A stretch of DNA of 64,000 nt, taken from assembly GCA_958510825.1 (NCBI GenBank), contig OY294044.1, positions 73,172,095 to 73,236,094 of the forward strand, given 5' to 3'. The notes below the pieces were generated by a model. That model was not told the origin of the DNA and ran no database searches. It saw nothing but the letters and a program-made list of their open reading frames with translations. Source of the stretch: Brachypterus glaber. Lineage: Eukaryota; Arthropoda; Insecta; Coleoptera; Kateretidae. Each line of letters opens with the position of its first letter. Position 1 is the first letter of the stretch. The position numbers and the translations under genes are program-made. Shown one piece after another: positions 33,527-45,020 of the stretch.

Positions 33527-34262
33527 TATTGATTGATTGATTGATTGATTGATAAAGAGAAACAAGATGAGGATTCGTACCTCAAACGCTGCGGCCACCT
33601 GCGGGCCTATTGTGTTATTCTTGGGTCTCTTGCTAGTCAAACAGCTTCGTCTCCTTTATCAGGCTTCCTAGGCTGTTTACTAGATTTGCATTGGAGAGCA
33701 TAGCTTCTGGGTTACCATTTCCCGGTTGCCGGTGTCTCCATCGTTGTAGAGCCACGCAGTCAAAGAGAACATGAGAGGCTGTTTCCACCTCCTCATTACA
33801 CAGTCTGCATATTGGCTCATCACTATACACACGGATGGTGTGCATGTGTTTCCTCAGGTGGCAGTGACCAGTTATTAGCCTTATCACCTTCCTAAGGTGG
33901 TCCCTGCCAAGATGTAGAAGGTTCTTGGTTAGTGGACCAGCAGTTATTGTAACGCCAAGTATTAACTTGCTTTGCCTGACCCCACTGTAAATTTTGCTGG
34001 GATGTTATCCAGTTGGATATCCAGCTTTTTACCGTGGTTTTGGTTATGCCAATAGCCGGCTCAGGTCCAAGGAAGGGAGTTTCCGATCCTTCTCTTGCGA
34101 GTTGATCTGCTCTCTCATTGCCATCAATGCCTTTGTGCCCTGGCACCCACCCTAAGGTTACTTTATTGTTGGCTAAGGTTATCAGGTTATTTCGACAGTC
34201 CCAAACCTGTTTAGATTTGGTTTCAAAGTTATATATGGCTTTAATTATGGTATTATTTATCG
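33527..34262 (-). mobile_element. RNase H-type non-LTR retrotransposon, 3' end
   Basis: Minus-strand 3' fragment ending in an (ATCA)n tail at 33527-33553. It is truncated on its 5' side near 34262, leaving only the RNase H domain and the C-terminal region. Confidence 0.88.
33633..34262 (-). pseudogene. Retrotransposon RNase H and C-terminal fragment
   Basis: KVTLGWVPGHKGIDGNERAD (near 34170-34110) is the RNase H C-terminal motif (GHxGxxGNExAD, with the metal-binding Asp). After a frame change near 33890 the second part reads LITGHCHLRKHMHTIRVY and CRLCNEEVETASHVLFDC, the cysteine/histidine C-terminal block (CxxC...H...C) of I/R1-type elements. RT and endonuclease are absent. The less AT-rich composition marks it as foreign to its flanks. 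Confidence 0.9.
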
Positions 34263-34411
34263 ACTGTTATTTTACTGTACAGTACAGTACATACTTTAAA
34301 CTAGATCAGTAACACAACTTAAAGTATACGTTACTATAACTGTTACATACTTTACCAAAAGTAACAGTAATTTTTGTTATAATATGCTAGTGTTAATAAA
34401 CACACGTTGGT

Positions 34412-34530
34412 TGGGGTTCCAAATAGGCCAGCACGTTGCGTTATGTTAATATGATAAGATATTTTATACATTGTAGTATTTAATAGCACAAGGAAAGTAT
34501 TAAATACTAAATATCGGGATATAAATTAAA
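34412..34530 (+). repeat. Dispersed repeat G, copy 1
   Basis: ccagcacgttgcgttatgtt, then gtagtatttaatagcacaag and gaaagtattaaatac. Matched in the same orientation by 35570-35690. Confidence 0.7.
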
Positions 34531-34539
34531 AAAAATACT

Positions 34540-34755
34540 TTCAAAAACAATAGGGATCTTTCCTCCATAGAACTTGAATTTTCCTGAAAACTTCAAGTCG
34601 ATCGGGTTATTCGTTTTTGAGTTATGGTTTGGACGGATATGCGGACGGACAGACGGACTTTTGAAAATAAAGTTGCCTATTTTTTCATGAAATTTTTTAA
34701 AAATTGGAAACTACTGTATAATACTATTCTAGTGCAGGCGATGTGAATGGTATAA
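34540..34755 (+). repeat. Family E repeat, mid-length copy
   Basis: caatagggatctttcctcca, gtcgatcgggttattcg, the ggacggacagacgg run, then ggaaactactgtataatac and tgtgaatggtataataac. Orientation as 48420-48842, with the same end. Confidence 0.8.
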
Positions 34756-35164
34756 TAACATTCAATATTAAAACTAAAATAACATTTTCTAAGTGTACTA
34801 CGAAATACGAAGAATTTTATGTCTTCATGGTTTGTTTTAATTTCCGCAAGTTTGGCCCAGACAATAATTATACAACTTGGTGCTTTTAACTGTGCAATGG
34901 CGGCAAGAAGCTGCCTTTAATTAGGCAATTTATGTTACTAGCATAGATTACAGAGCATGAAGAATTAGCTCTAGTTTAACCCACACCGGATTCACAGACA
35001 TATTATTTCAAACAAGCTGAAATGACCCATTTCAAACAAGCGGAAATGTCCCATTTTAAATGGGTACGTTTTCTTATAAATTTTTTAGTTTTTTCCTTAC
35101 TGTCGGTAGGTATTTGAATATATTGGGTCAGTTATATTCACAAGATTAAAAATTTATAATTTTA

Positions 35165-35560
35165 TTATTTTTATGAAATATGCAAGTTGTATATTTTGAA
35201 TCCACGAAATATGCAAGTTTTTTGAAAATACCAACTTTTTAATACATGAAATTTACCACTTTTTTCCCAAAATTAAAAATGTATTATTTTATTATGTTTT
35301 CCCATGAAAAAATATGCAACTTTTATATTTTTAGTCTAGAAATATGCAAATTTTTTTATTCTAAGGTTTAAAAATCCCAATTTTTATGTTTTTAACCATA
35401 AAATTTAAAACTTTTTTTCCCAAAATTAAAAATGTATTAGTTTATTTTTTAACCCATGAAATATGCAACTTTTATGTTTTTAATCCATGAAATATGCAAC
35501 ATTTTTGATTTCAAGATAGGTGGGGGGGGAGACTCCCCCCATCCCCCCACATAGCTACGG
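35165..35560 (+). repeat. Degenerate tandem repeat (catgaaatatgcaac)
   Basis: About eight variants of catgaaatatgcaactttt, grouped in a higher-order period of about 147 bp (cccaaaattaaaaatgtatt at 35270 and 35419). It closes with a G/C hairpin (ggggggagactcccccc) near 35526. Confidence 0.75.
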
Positions 35561-35569
35561 CCCTGCGTG

Positions 35570-35690
35570 GGGATCCAAATGTACCAGCACGGTCTCTATG
35601 TTAGTATGACAACATTTTGTATACAATACACACATTGCAGTATTTAATATCACAAGAAAAGTATTAAATACCAATGGTGACGATATAAAT
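35570..35690 (+). repeat. Dispersed repeat G, copy 2
   Basis: ggggatccaaatgtaccagc, gcagtatttaatatcacaag, then aaaagtattaaatac. Second copy of the block at 34412. Confidence 0.7.
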
Positions 35691-36044
35691 AAAAGATATG
35701 TAATTATAAATAACATTCAGTATAAAAATACAACAAAATTTTGTGTGAGTGTGAGTGTGATTTTTGTGTAACTTCACACGTTTTTCTTTTAGGTAAAAGA
35801 GAAATTTCTATATAAGCTATATAAAGTATGCTACACCCTACTGTAGAATCCCCAGGATTTTTTATTTCTCCAAGAGTTATAAAAACTAAGAACATTTAAG
35901 CATTTTTTTATGAAATTTCCTTTTACATATGCTTGTGACAAACAGACTAACAACTATAGTTTTTGTGGATTACAAATGCCTTTAAGCGTTTTATAAATTG
36001 CTTAAACGCAAATAAATCGATAGGTTTATTTGCGCTATATAATA

Positions 36045-37419
36045 GGGTGCTTTTTTTTTTCGACTATTTTTTTTTCGGTCCCATCACGAAATTTTGTTGG
36101 AAGTACCCTAAAAAAAAATCCCTCAAAATTTTAGCCCTTAATATTAATATTAAGTAGTGGACCAAGGCATGTAAAGATTTCCCATTGAAAATACACGAAA
36201 ACTTTGATTTTTTTCTTTAAATTTCTATAGCTTAGCAGCATTTTATGGCATCGCTTCGACCATAGACAGGTATTTCTCAAAATTGAATGCTCTACAAAAG
36301 TGCAAATTGCGGCATTATCATAACTCGTACTGGTGAGGTAGTTTGGGCCACCAAACCCAATTTTTTCATAAAATTTACGTTTTTCTGTCCTTATCTCGTA
36401 ATTGACAAGAGCTACAAAAAATATTGAAACAACAAACTTGTAGGAAATTTAATTTCCTACAAAAATGGTCTTAGGCACTAAATCGTTAAAATCAATATTT
36501 CTTGAGATATTAAAATCTAAAGTTTTTGTTATTTAAAATTATTATCGAGTATCACGTCAAATTATAAAAAATCGTTATTTCATTATACATCACTACGTTT
36601 TTAACTAATTACTTTTTTTTAATGGGAGGGTAAAAAAATATAAAAAATCTAAAATATGTCAGTAATAATTGAAAAAAAAAAGTTAATTCATAGATAGATT
36701 GATAGGTTTGGACATATTTTAACTTAAGCAAATATTTTATAAATTACAAAAATTTCTAACCTATCAATCTATCTATGAATGTAACATTTTTTTTTTCAAT
36801 TATTACTGACATATTTTAGATTTTTTATATTTTTTTACCCTCCCATTAAAAAAAAAGTAATTAGTTAAAAACGTAGTGATGTACAATGAAATGATGATTT
36901 TTTATAATTTGACGTGATGATAATAATTTGAAATAAAAAAAACTTTAGAATTTAATATCTCAAGAAATATTGATGTTAGCGATTTAGTGCCAAGGACCAT
37001 TTTTGTAGGAAATTAAATTTCCTACAAGTTTTTTATTTGAATATTTTTTGTATTTCTTGTCAATTACGAGATAAGGACAGAAAAACGTAAATTTTATGAA
37101 AAAATTGGGTTTGGTGGCCCAAACTACCTCACCAGTACGAGTTATGATAATGCCGCAATTGGCACTTTTGTAGAGCATTCAATTTTGAGAAATACCTGTC
37201 TATGGTCGAAGCGATGCCATAAAATGCCGCTAAGCTATAGAAATTTAAAGAAAAAAATCAAAGTTTACGTGTATTTTCAATGGGAAATCTTTAAATGCCT
37301 TGGTCCACTACATAATATTAATATTAAGGGCTAAAATTTCGAGGGAATTTTTTTTAGGGTACTTCCAACAAAATTTCGTGACGGGACCGAAAAAAAAATA
37401 GTCGAAAAAAAAAGCACCC
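36045..37419. mobile_element. Long perfect-style foldback, 1.37 kb, TA-flanked
   Basis: Arms of about 670 bp each. Outer ends GGGTGCTTTTTTTTTTCGAC and GTCGAAAAAAAAAAGCACCC are flanked by TA (36043, 37420). Inner ends at catagatagattgatagg (36699) and cctatcaatctatctatg (36759) leave a loop of about 40 bp. The arms are almost identical, so the palindrome is young or maintained. Open frames inside are the same low-value peptide seen from both arms. Tc1/mariner-like by the TA flank. Confidence 0.9.
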
Positions 37420-37429
37420 TACTATATAA

Positions 37430-38049
37430 TAATGCGAATGGGAAAATATAAGACGTAATCAATTTTGACAAATTTGACTATAGCAGTCGTGTGTAAGATA
37501 ATTTTCCAGATGTTAATTTTTACAATTTTACCCTCTTTGGAACCAGATGATTCAGTTTTATGTGTGGCTTTAATGCTGCTTCAGATTCGCTTTGCACAAC
37601 TCAATCAGATAAATTAGATTAAATCAATTCAACCAACGGAATTCCACATATTTCAACAAAGAAGAATTGAGAGTTTTTTTTACTGAAAAACCAAAATGTT
37701 TACTAACTCTTAAAATTGACCTTGTTTGTCAGTGGTTACACCATAGACTATACCAGATAGGACTGTTAAGCTTTACTCCAAGTCCAAGTTTTAATTCTCA
37801 TGGCGATGCCCGGTATACTAATTATTCTTTACGTTTGTTGCGTTTTTCTTCTTGCATAACTTAGCCTAATTAAAATAAATTACATAAAACTAATCACTTT
37901 TAAGTGTTTACAAGTTCACGATATTTTTACGAATTGACTTAATTGGTAGGCGGACTCCGTATACTACAGAAATCTATTATTCTCTGCAATTCAGCATACT
38001 TATATCTGGTACTCTGCGTGGCTCAATTCTAGCGGTATGGTACCAGGCC
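37430..38049. other. No recognised feature
   Basis: No supported gene. Composition is a little less AT-rich than the surroundings toward 37900-38050, just before the retrotransposon fragment. Confidence 0.45.
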
Positions 38050-38530
38050 TATGTACAATTGTGCCCCTGTTAAAACAGCTCTAATTAACCAAGAAACCCA
38101 TATAAAACGAATTACGAGAAATGACTGCAAACATACAACAGCAGCTCTTTCCACTCCGTGTGGAAAGACAGCACGCTTTTGTATGCAACTAAAAAGGGAA
38201 AACCTAAGACTGTTTGCAGGCATCGTAACAGGTTACTTCAAACTAAATAAGCATCTTAACAACATGGGACTATTAGTCGACCCCATCTGCAGATGATCGA
38301 AGAGGAAACAATGGAACATGTGCTGCCACTGTCCATGCTAGACGAGTACTGGCTCGACATGGCCGGTATAAGCAACATCATTCTCAGACACCTTCTTATA
38401 TTCAAAGAATTGGATTGCTGAGATGCTAGTATGCTGCGACCATAGGGAGGTAGTACAATGGGCCCAGCTAAGTGGGTTATGTGCATGTAGATAGCTACCT
38501 TCTACCTTAATAAACATAACCATAACTATA
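38050..38530 (+). pseudogene. Non-LTR retrotransposon C-terminal fragment
   Basis: Plus-strand frame with LRLFAGIVTGYFKLNKHLNN, then GLLVDPICR and, after a frame slip near 38295, EEETMEHVLPLSML ...EYWLDMAGI. This is the post-RNase H cysteine/histidine region (TGH..LxxHL.xMGL...CR.C..E.ET.EH) of the same broad class as 33633-34262. One copy ends in an (ATCA)n tail, while this ends with ccttaataaacataacc. Several cysteines are lost. Confidence 0.82.
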
Positions 38531-38629
38531 GTGTCATCTAGTAAATTGTGGTTGTAAACTAAAAATGAAAATATTAAAAATTTTCCGCAATTTAATTTAT
38601 CATCCTTTTATTTAAAACATTTTAGGTGG

Positions 38630-38921
38630 TTAAGGGGTAAAGGGTACAAAAGCCAAAATCTTGATAATAACTTAAATGTTAAATTTTTGTTTTCTTTTGT
38701 TCAACTATGGAGGTTTAACGTAGTTTGTAAGTACAAGTTATTTTATTATTATTTACCAAACATTTTATCTCATTTTTTATTTACCCCACTTTTCTTTCTT
38801 TAATAGTTTATTTGTAACCATTTGAAAATGACCGAAGGGTCGAAACGCGTCAAGGTGTTTTAATACTAAAAAATTAATTGGTATTATCAATATTTTGGCT
38901 TTTGACCCCTTTACTCCTTAA
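38630..38921. mobile_element. 292-bp inverted-repeat element with internal hammerhead remnant
   Basis: Left end ttaaggggtaaagggtacaa and aagccaaaatcttgataat; right end attatcaatattttggcttt and acccctttactccttaat: inverted repeats of about 42 bp. The interior is pyrimidine-rich and holds the motif at 38810-38860. The association of terminal inverted repeats with a ribozyme is unusual. Confidence 0.72.
38810..38860 (+). ncRNA. Decayed hammerhead motif
   Basis: TTTGAAAAT, stem II GACC/GGTC with loop GAAG, core GAAA (38842-38845), stem III AC(GC)GT, cleavage-type C at 38851. Two core positions differ from the consensus (C to T before TGA, G to A in CTGANGA), so it should not cleave. Stem I is weak (ACCAT against AAGGT). 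Confidence 0.6.
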
Positions 38922-39501
38922 TACAATGGATCTTGAACTTAGGACTTTTATAAATTTTATTTAAGGTGGTTATCTAGAAGGTGACACCACGAAGTATTTT
39001 TCCTATATATTTGGATTCTGGACAAAAAAAAAATCTAAAAAATTTGGTAAAAAGTTGTAATTTGAAAAAATAAATAAATACAAAGAAAAATCGGCGACAC
39101 CAATCCAAAATCAGATCTGAAGGTTTTTTTTTATGTTAAAATAAACAAATTACCTACAATTTTTTATGCCTAAAATAAATTGTAATATTGTACACAAATT
39201 TTTATAAGGCTTCTCGATATGCTCCGGTTATTACACTAGTTACATTAATCCTGACTAATACTATAACCAAAGCACTTCATAAGTGTAATTATAACCAGAT
39301 TAAAATATACTAATAAAAATTATTATTAAAAAATGCCCTGCGTTACGTTTTATAATCACTTTAGATAAGAGGTCATGCAGAAATTACGTAAAACAATCCT
39401 AAAAGAAACAATTTTAAAAGGGTAAACAAGTCCAAAATGATCAAAGTTTGCGTTACGTAATACTTGAACGTTCCCTAAAATAAAATGTATTACTCACAAC
39501 T
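38922..39501. other. AT-rich; lone Tc1-type end at 39431-39475
   Basis: ccaaaatgatcaaagtttgc, then gttacgtaatacttgaacgt and tccct, is the reverse complement of the end at 30608. Confidence 0.55.
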
Positions 39502-39840
39502 ATAGTTATTTATGGTACTAGTGGGTAAAGTAAGATATTGCCCATGAGAAAATTAACCTGCGAGGCGTCAGCCAAGCAGGTTAATTTTCGAGAGGGCAAT
39601 ATCGGTTTACCCATGAGTGTCATACAAGGTTTTATCTAATAAATAGCTTGGAAATTCATATTTTTATTAAAAATTTTAATGACATTTACAAGAAAATAAT
39701 TTGACAAGTGACAGTTGAGTGGGTAAAATAAATAATTATCCACTCAATAAAGTAAAAGCCACACGGGGGTTATTATTGAGTTTATCTATTTAAAATAAAG
39801 CTGGTAATTGTCTTATTATCTGTATGTATTGGATAAAATA
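39502..39840 (-). repeat. Structured repeat D, copy 1
   Basis: About 335 bp. It carries a long hairpin at 39520-39616: inner stem GAAAATTAACCTGC (39548-39561) with GCAGGTTAATTTTC (39576-39589), loop gaggcgtcagccaa, and an outer stem of GGGTAAA and ATATTGCCC blocks. Other copies are at 50906-51229 and 54461-54800 in the opposite orientation. No ORF. Confidence 0.85.
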
Positions 39841-40348
39841 ATTTAACTGGCCATATCCAAATAAATCTAAAAAATATTTTTTATCAGTGTGCCAGAAAAA
39901 CGATATATATTTTTTTTAGTAAAAATAAAATACAAGATTTATCTCCTAAACGTTATTCAAGCAACATGGTCTTTTCTGACGCAAGTATACAGATCTAAAT
40001 TGCTTTTACAATTAATTGCATTTTTGGTACGAATACAAATATACATGACAAAACAATCTGTTCTATTTTGAAACTTATGCACACAAAAAGTTAATTGCTT
40101 TACCTGGGCTGAACTGTGTCATTGACACAGTGTGTCAAATCATAGAACATGATGCTCTTTTACTCGCAAAAATATTAATGTTTATTTTAAGAAAAGTGAG
40201 GTTATTCGGTGAATAATATTTACAACACTATTTTACAAGGTTTTCCCCCCTAATTAATTTAGCGTCCAAAACTAAAACTTTTTTAGTAAACCCCAAAAAA
40301 CATTGAATTAGCCACGACCTAATTTTAAAAAGTTAAACCAAAAATACA
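39841..40348. other. No recognised feature
   Basis: AT-rich, short frames only. Confidence 0.5.
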
Positions 40349-42276
40349 TTGTGGAACAAGTTTAAAAACACAGGTCTTGATAATGACTATATTGAGCATA
40401 GGAATTTTTCTAACCAACTAAAACATAAACTATGGAAAAAATATAAAAAAACTTCCGATCCGGTTACGTTGGACAAGTTCAAATCCATAAGGTCAAAAAC
40501 TAAAGCTGATATTAAACGTTCATATAATTCTTATCTTGAGGATATTGAACGTAATATTAAAAGTAATCCCAATAGCTTTTGGTCCTATGTTAACACAAAG
40601 AGGGGCACTGATCCTATACCTGATACGCTTTACTATGACGGAGCTGAACTTAAAAATCCACAAAGTATAGTTAATGCATTTGCATCCTTTTTTCAAAAAT
40701 CTTATGGTGAGCCCAGCACAAAAAATGACTTTAGTTTTGAATCCAGCAGTGCTAACAATAATTACTTTAACATTATTAATGTAGAAGAGTGTGATGTCCT
40801 AGAAGCTCTTAAAAGTCTTAAGTCTAAACCTACTGCAGGTCCGGACGGTATACTGTCATTTTTACTAAAAGATTGCGCTTCTGCACTATGTTCTCCGTTG
40901 ACCAATTTATTTAATTTAGCCCTTAAGACATGTCAGTTTCCAGATAGGTGGAAAATATCCAGAATAACTCCTGTTTTTAAAAAAGGCAATAAGAAAAACG
41001 TTGAAAATTATCGGCCTATTACAATTATTTCAAATTTTGCGAAGGTTTTCGAGATGGTTTTGCACAAACTAATCTATGCTAATATAAAACATTTAATTTC
41101 AAAACTTCAGCATGAATTTTTAAAGGGTAGATCCACAACTACAAATCTTGCATGCATTATTCAATATATCTCTCAAGTTCTCGATGACGGTGGTCAGGTT
41201 GATGTAATATACACCGATTTCTCCAAAGCATTCGACGTACTTAACCATTTTATTTTACTTAAAGCGATGTACGACATGGGTTTCTCAATCGAATTAATTT
41301 ACTTTTTTCACTCATACCTAGTGGATCGATATCAATATGTTGAATGTCGTGGTTTTAAATCCTTTTGGTTTTTGGCGACCTCAGGGGTTCCTCAAGGATC
41401 TATATTAGGTCCTTTGCTATTTCTTATTTTTATTAACACCATTTTTAATTTAATTTATGTCCCTGCTTTAGCTTTTGCAGATGATGCAAAGTTATATTAT
41501 AAAATAAAAGACTTGGTAGATTTTCAGAGGCTTCAAAATGCACTAAATAATTTAATTAAGTGGTGTCGTGAAAATAAGTTACCTCTGAACGCTGCCAAAT
41601 GTAATGTAGTCTCTTTTACAAAGAAAAAATCTACTTTAGTGTTTAACTATAAAATTGATGACATTGTTGTTGCTAGAGTGTCGGAAATTAGAGATCTAGG
41701 AGTTATGTTTGATAGTAAATTGGATTTCAGTTTACATATTGAGAAAACAGTTACATCAGCTTTTCGTAGTCTTGGTTTTGTTATTAGAAATAGTTACGGT
41801 TTTAAAGATCGATCGGTTTTGTTTGCATTATTTAATTCCTTTGTTTTGTCTAAACTTGAATATGCAAGCCTGATTTGGAATCCAAAATACAAATACGAAA
41901 TTGATGCTATCGATAAAATTTTAAGAAGGTTTTTAAAATTTGTTAGCTTTAAAATAGATAACAATCTTTTACTGGACAGATTTAACATAATGAGCTTAAA
42001 AAACAGAAGAGCTTCCGGATCTGTAATTTTTTTGTACAAAATAATTCACAATAAGATTGATTGTTCAGAACCTTAGAAATGTTAAATTTTCATATTCCTA
42101 CAGCCACTCGTACAAACGATACATTTTATTTGTCGAAGCCTAGAACCAACTTACTAACATTTTCACCGATTTACACTATGTGCAAAAACTATCATAAGAT
42201 TCAAACTGATGTTGATATATTCTCCTGCAGTAACAGCCGCATTAAATTTGTCTTTCGCCAATTAAATTTGGACTAA
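40349..42276 (+). pseudogene. Jockey-like reverse transcriptase
   Basis: 575 codons open to 42076, then a frameshift into 42061-42276, which continues the C terminus (LEMLNFHIPTATRTNDTFYL). Order: pre-RT linker (SFWSYVNTKRGTDPIPD), RT blocks LKSKPTAGPDGILSFLL, RITPVFKKGNKKNVENYRPI, motif A VIYTDFSKAFDVLNHF, motif B GVPQGSILGPLLFLIFIN, catalytic ALAFADDAKLYY, then the EIRDLGVMFDSKL block. All catalytic aspartates are present. The frame begins with a TTG next to a stop, so the protein is truncated at its start and the domain would not be made from its own promoter. Confidence 0.93.
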
Positions 42277-42420
42277 TATTCTGTACTCTACTAGTTTGAT
42301 TGTTATTATTATTTTTTTATAATTCTGTATCTTGTTGTTTGACTCATCCTTTAATTGGTTTTTACTGTTGGATGTAACAATAAATAAATAAATAAATAAA
42401 AATAAAATAAATAAAACAGG
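40349..42420 (+). mobile_element. Jockey-like non-LTR retrotransposon, 5'-truncated
   Basis: The best-preserved retrotransposon in the window: a near-complete RT ORF, a short 3' UTR and an (AAAT)n tail (42379-42417). The endonuclease domain is missing: an in-frame stop lies at 40334 and no endonuclease motifs are seen upstream. Confidence 0.92.
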
Positions 42421-42449
42421 ACATATATAAATCTAAATCTGAATATGAG

Positions 42450-42864
42450 CAAGGGCGTAGAGAGGGGGGGTTATGGGGGTAATTACCCCCCCCCCCATAG
42501 GCGTGGGCGCCAATTTTGTTTGCAAGGCGCCAAGTTTGGTAGAAACCGTCAGGGACACAGTTTTTTTTTGTTGGTATTTTTTTGGGCGCCAAGTTTGGTA
42601 GAAACCGTCAGGGACAAAGCTTTTGTCTTAGGGTGTTTTTTTGGGCGCCGTCATTTTTTTTTGTAGGGGCGCCACGTTTGGTAGAAACCGTCAGGGACAA
42701 AGCTTTTTTTCTTGATGGCAATTTTTGGGGGGCAATTTTTAATTTTAGGCGCACAAAGCTTTATTTTTGGGTGTTTTTTGTTTTGCTAGGGGCGCCAAAT
42801 TTGAGGCTTGAAAGGCCGGCCCTGGGTATTACCCCCCCATAGAAGAAAAAGATCTACGCCCTTG
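42450..42864. mobile_element. hAT-like element with internal minisatellite
   Basis: Ends CAAGGGCGTAGA and TCTACGCCCTTG are inverted repeats. The flanks AATATGAG (42442-42449) and AATATAAG (42865-42872) form an 8-bp duplication with one mismatch, the hAT hallmark. The interior is an array of about four units of gccaagtttggtagaaaccg tcagggacaaagc, 60-75 bp apart. The same unit reappears inverted at 63810-64000. Short frames translated from it are not genes. Confidence 0.85.
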
Positions 42865-42872
42865 AATATAAG

Positions 42873-43209
42873 CAAAACTTTTTGTATTTAAATATACCTC
42901 ATCACCATAAATGTGGTGAGACGTTTGCCTCAGTGTCTTTTTTTTACAATATATTTCAAAGTATAAACTAACTTTTAAGAGGGGCTCATTTGTTTATTTT
43001 TTTTTTCGGGATTAAAGCTAAAAAAACATATTTTTTTCACAGTTTTAGGACAAATTTAGGCGTTTGGCCCGTAGTTATGATACAAAAGTTTTTTACCTTG
43101 GAAAAATATCACTTTATGGAAAAAAAGAAATTACTGAATTTTTCGGAGATTACTTTTAGGACCAAGGGGAAGCCTTTTTGAGCCATTTCGATCCCGTGGC
43201 TCACAATTA
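42873..43209. other. No recognised feature
   Basis: AT-rich, short frames. Confidence 0.45.
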
Positions 43210-43556
43210 TTTTTTTCGGCCCAGCCTACTGGACATCCTCCACCAACAAATTGGTCCAGCGAATCGTGAAACACCCTGTAAAGATTCATGTTTGGGGGTG
43301 TCTCTCGGAATAAGGTTTTGGATTTTTATTTCTCTTTACGTAAAACTTGAACGCTAAAAAAATAGTCGAGATTTACAAAAAAGCTAAAAAAATCGTCCAA
43401 GAGGACAACGTCCCCATACATCGGAGCAAGTTGTGTAGCCAGTGGAAGAGGACATCCGACATCATCACGCTGGATTGGCGGTCCCAATCGCCAGACGCAA
43501 ACCCCATGGGCAAAAATGGCCAAATTTTACGTTACGTAATACTTGAACGCTCCCTT
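43210..43556 (+). pseudogene. Tc1-like transposase remnant with 3' terminal repeat
   Basis: Conceptual reading gives KLVQRIVKHPVKIHVWGCLS, a stop, then frame-shifted segments including KKIVQEDNVPIHRSKLCSQW and ITLDWRSQSPDANP, which match the second and third parts of the Tc1 DDE domain (QEDNAPxH; DWPxQSPDLNPIEN). One catalytic Asp (QEDN) and the DANP region are recognisable. It is followed at 43525-43555 by ttacgttacgtaatacttga acgctccc, the same TIR as the MITE at 49657, so this is a relic of the autonomous partner. Confidence 0.85.
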
Positions 43557-43839
43557 AGGGTGGTCCAAAATTTTATTTTTTTTTTTATTTTTCTAAAAAT
43601 GTGTCAAATGACTTTTTTTTTTGATTATGTTGATGCGGCCTAAAGTACCGTGTAAAATGTTAATACATGTATTAAGTATTTTTGCAACAAGTATCACAAA
43701 TATTTCATATTATAATTTTGCTTACCCATTTTAAAAATTTTCAACATTTCGGAAAGCCTTGTATTGCAAAATTTTTGTTTGCGTATTTTTGCGTTTTATG
43801 ATGTTTTATGTCGATATAAATCAATTTCAAGCAAAAAAA

Positions 43840-45020
43840 AAAATTTGGTCGATCGGTCGATCGGTCTGTCCGGGAAATCTTGTGGGCACGATAACTTAAG
43901 AACGCTTTAAGCTAGAGACTTGACATTTGCCATACAGGTATTTTACCAAAATTTCTCGCTCGGGATTGTTTTTGGTAAATATTGGTGGGCAAATGGGGAT
44001 TTTTTTTTTACAAAAGTTTGAAAATTGCTGTATAGGGGTTTTTAGGTTGCTGAAATTAAATCATAATAAAAATTTTCTAACTCCACCCAATATTTTAGTC
44101 AAAATTGGTATATAGGGTTTTTTGGGGTCGACATATATGAATATGATAATATTTTTTTCTAATTTCACCTCCTGAGGGGTAGGGGGCAGTTGTCGTGAAA
44201 ACTGGTATATTGGGGTTTTTGAAGTTACTGAAAGTAAATCTAATAATAAAAAATTCTAAATCCACCCCCTGAGGGGTGGGGGGTAGTTTTCGTGAAAATT
44301 GATATATTGCGGTTTGTGAGGTTGTTGAAAGTGCATCTGATTATTAAATAATTCTAACTCCACCCTCAAAGGGGGGGAGGGTAGTGAAAATTAGTATATT
44401 AAGGTTTTCTAGATTGCTGAAAGTGAATCTGATTATTATCTAATTTCACCTACTGAGGGGTGGGGAGTATTTTTCGTGAAAACTGCTATATTGAAGTTTT
44501 TGAGGTTGCTGAAAGTGAATATGATAATAAAAAATTCTAAATCCACCCCCTGATTGATATATTGCGGTTTTTAAGGTTAATGAAAGTGAATCTGATTATT
44601 AAAAAATTCTTACTTCATCCCCTGAGGGGCAGGGGGTTGTTTTCTTGAAAATTTAGATATTGGGGTTTTTGAGGTCGGTAAAACTGAATATTATAATATT
44701 AAATAATGTATTGTCCATTCTTAAAGTGGAGTAAATTATTTTCATTTTCATTTTTGTATTATAATATTTTTTTCCTTATAATACCCCCTGAGGGGTAGGG
44801 GTAGTTTTCGTGAAAATTGGTATATTGGGATTTTTTAGGTTGCTGAAACTGAATCTGATAATAAATCAATTCTAACTTGACCCCCCTAGGAGGCGGGGGG
44901 TAGTTTTCGTAAAAATTGGTTTATTTTTAAGGTGAATCTGATAATAAAAAATCCATTTTATGCGCGGAGGTGAAAAATGGGAAAGCTCTTTTACTGGACA
45001 ATGTATTTCTGTATGTGCAC
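43840..45020 (+). repeat. GAGGGG array with CGATAAC core (family B)
   Basis: Starts with the core (gatcggtctgtccgggaaat, then gcacgataacttaagaacgc). About nine to ten units of roughly 100 bp follow, each with tgaggttgctgaaagtgaat, ataataaaaaattcta and cctgaggggtggggggtag. It closes with gtgaaaaatgggaaagct and tttactggacaatgta. Units differ by 10-25%. It is the same element as 11841-12035 and, inverted, 60670-61630. Confidence 0.88.
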
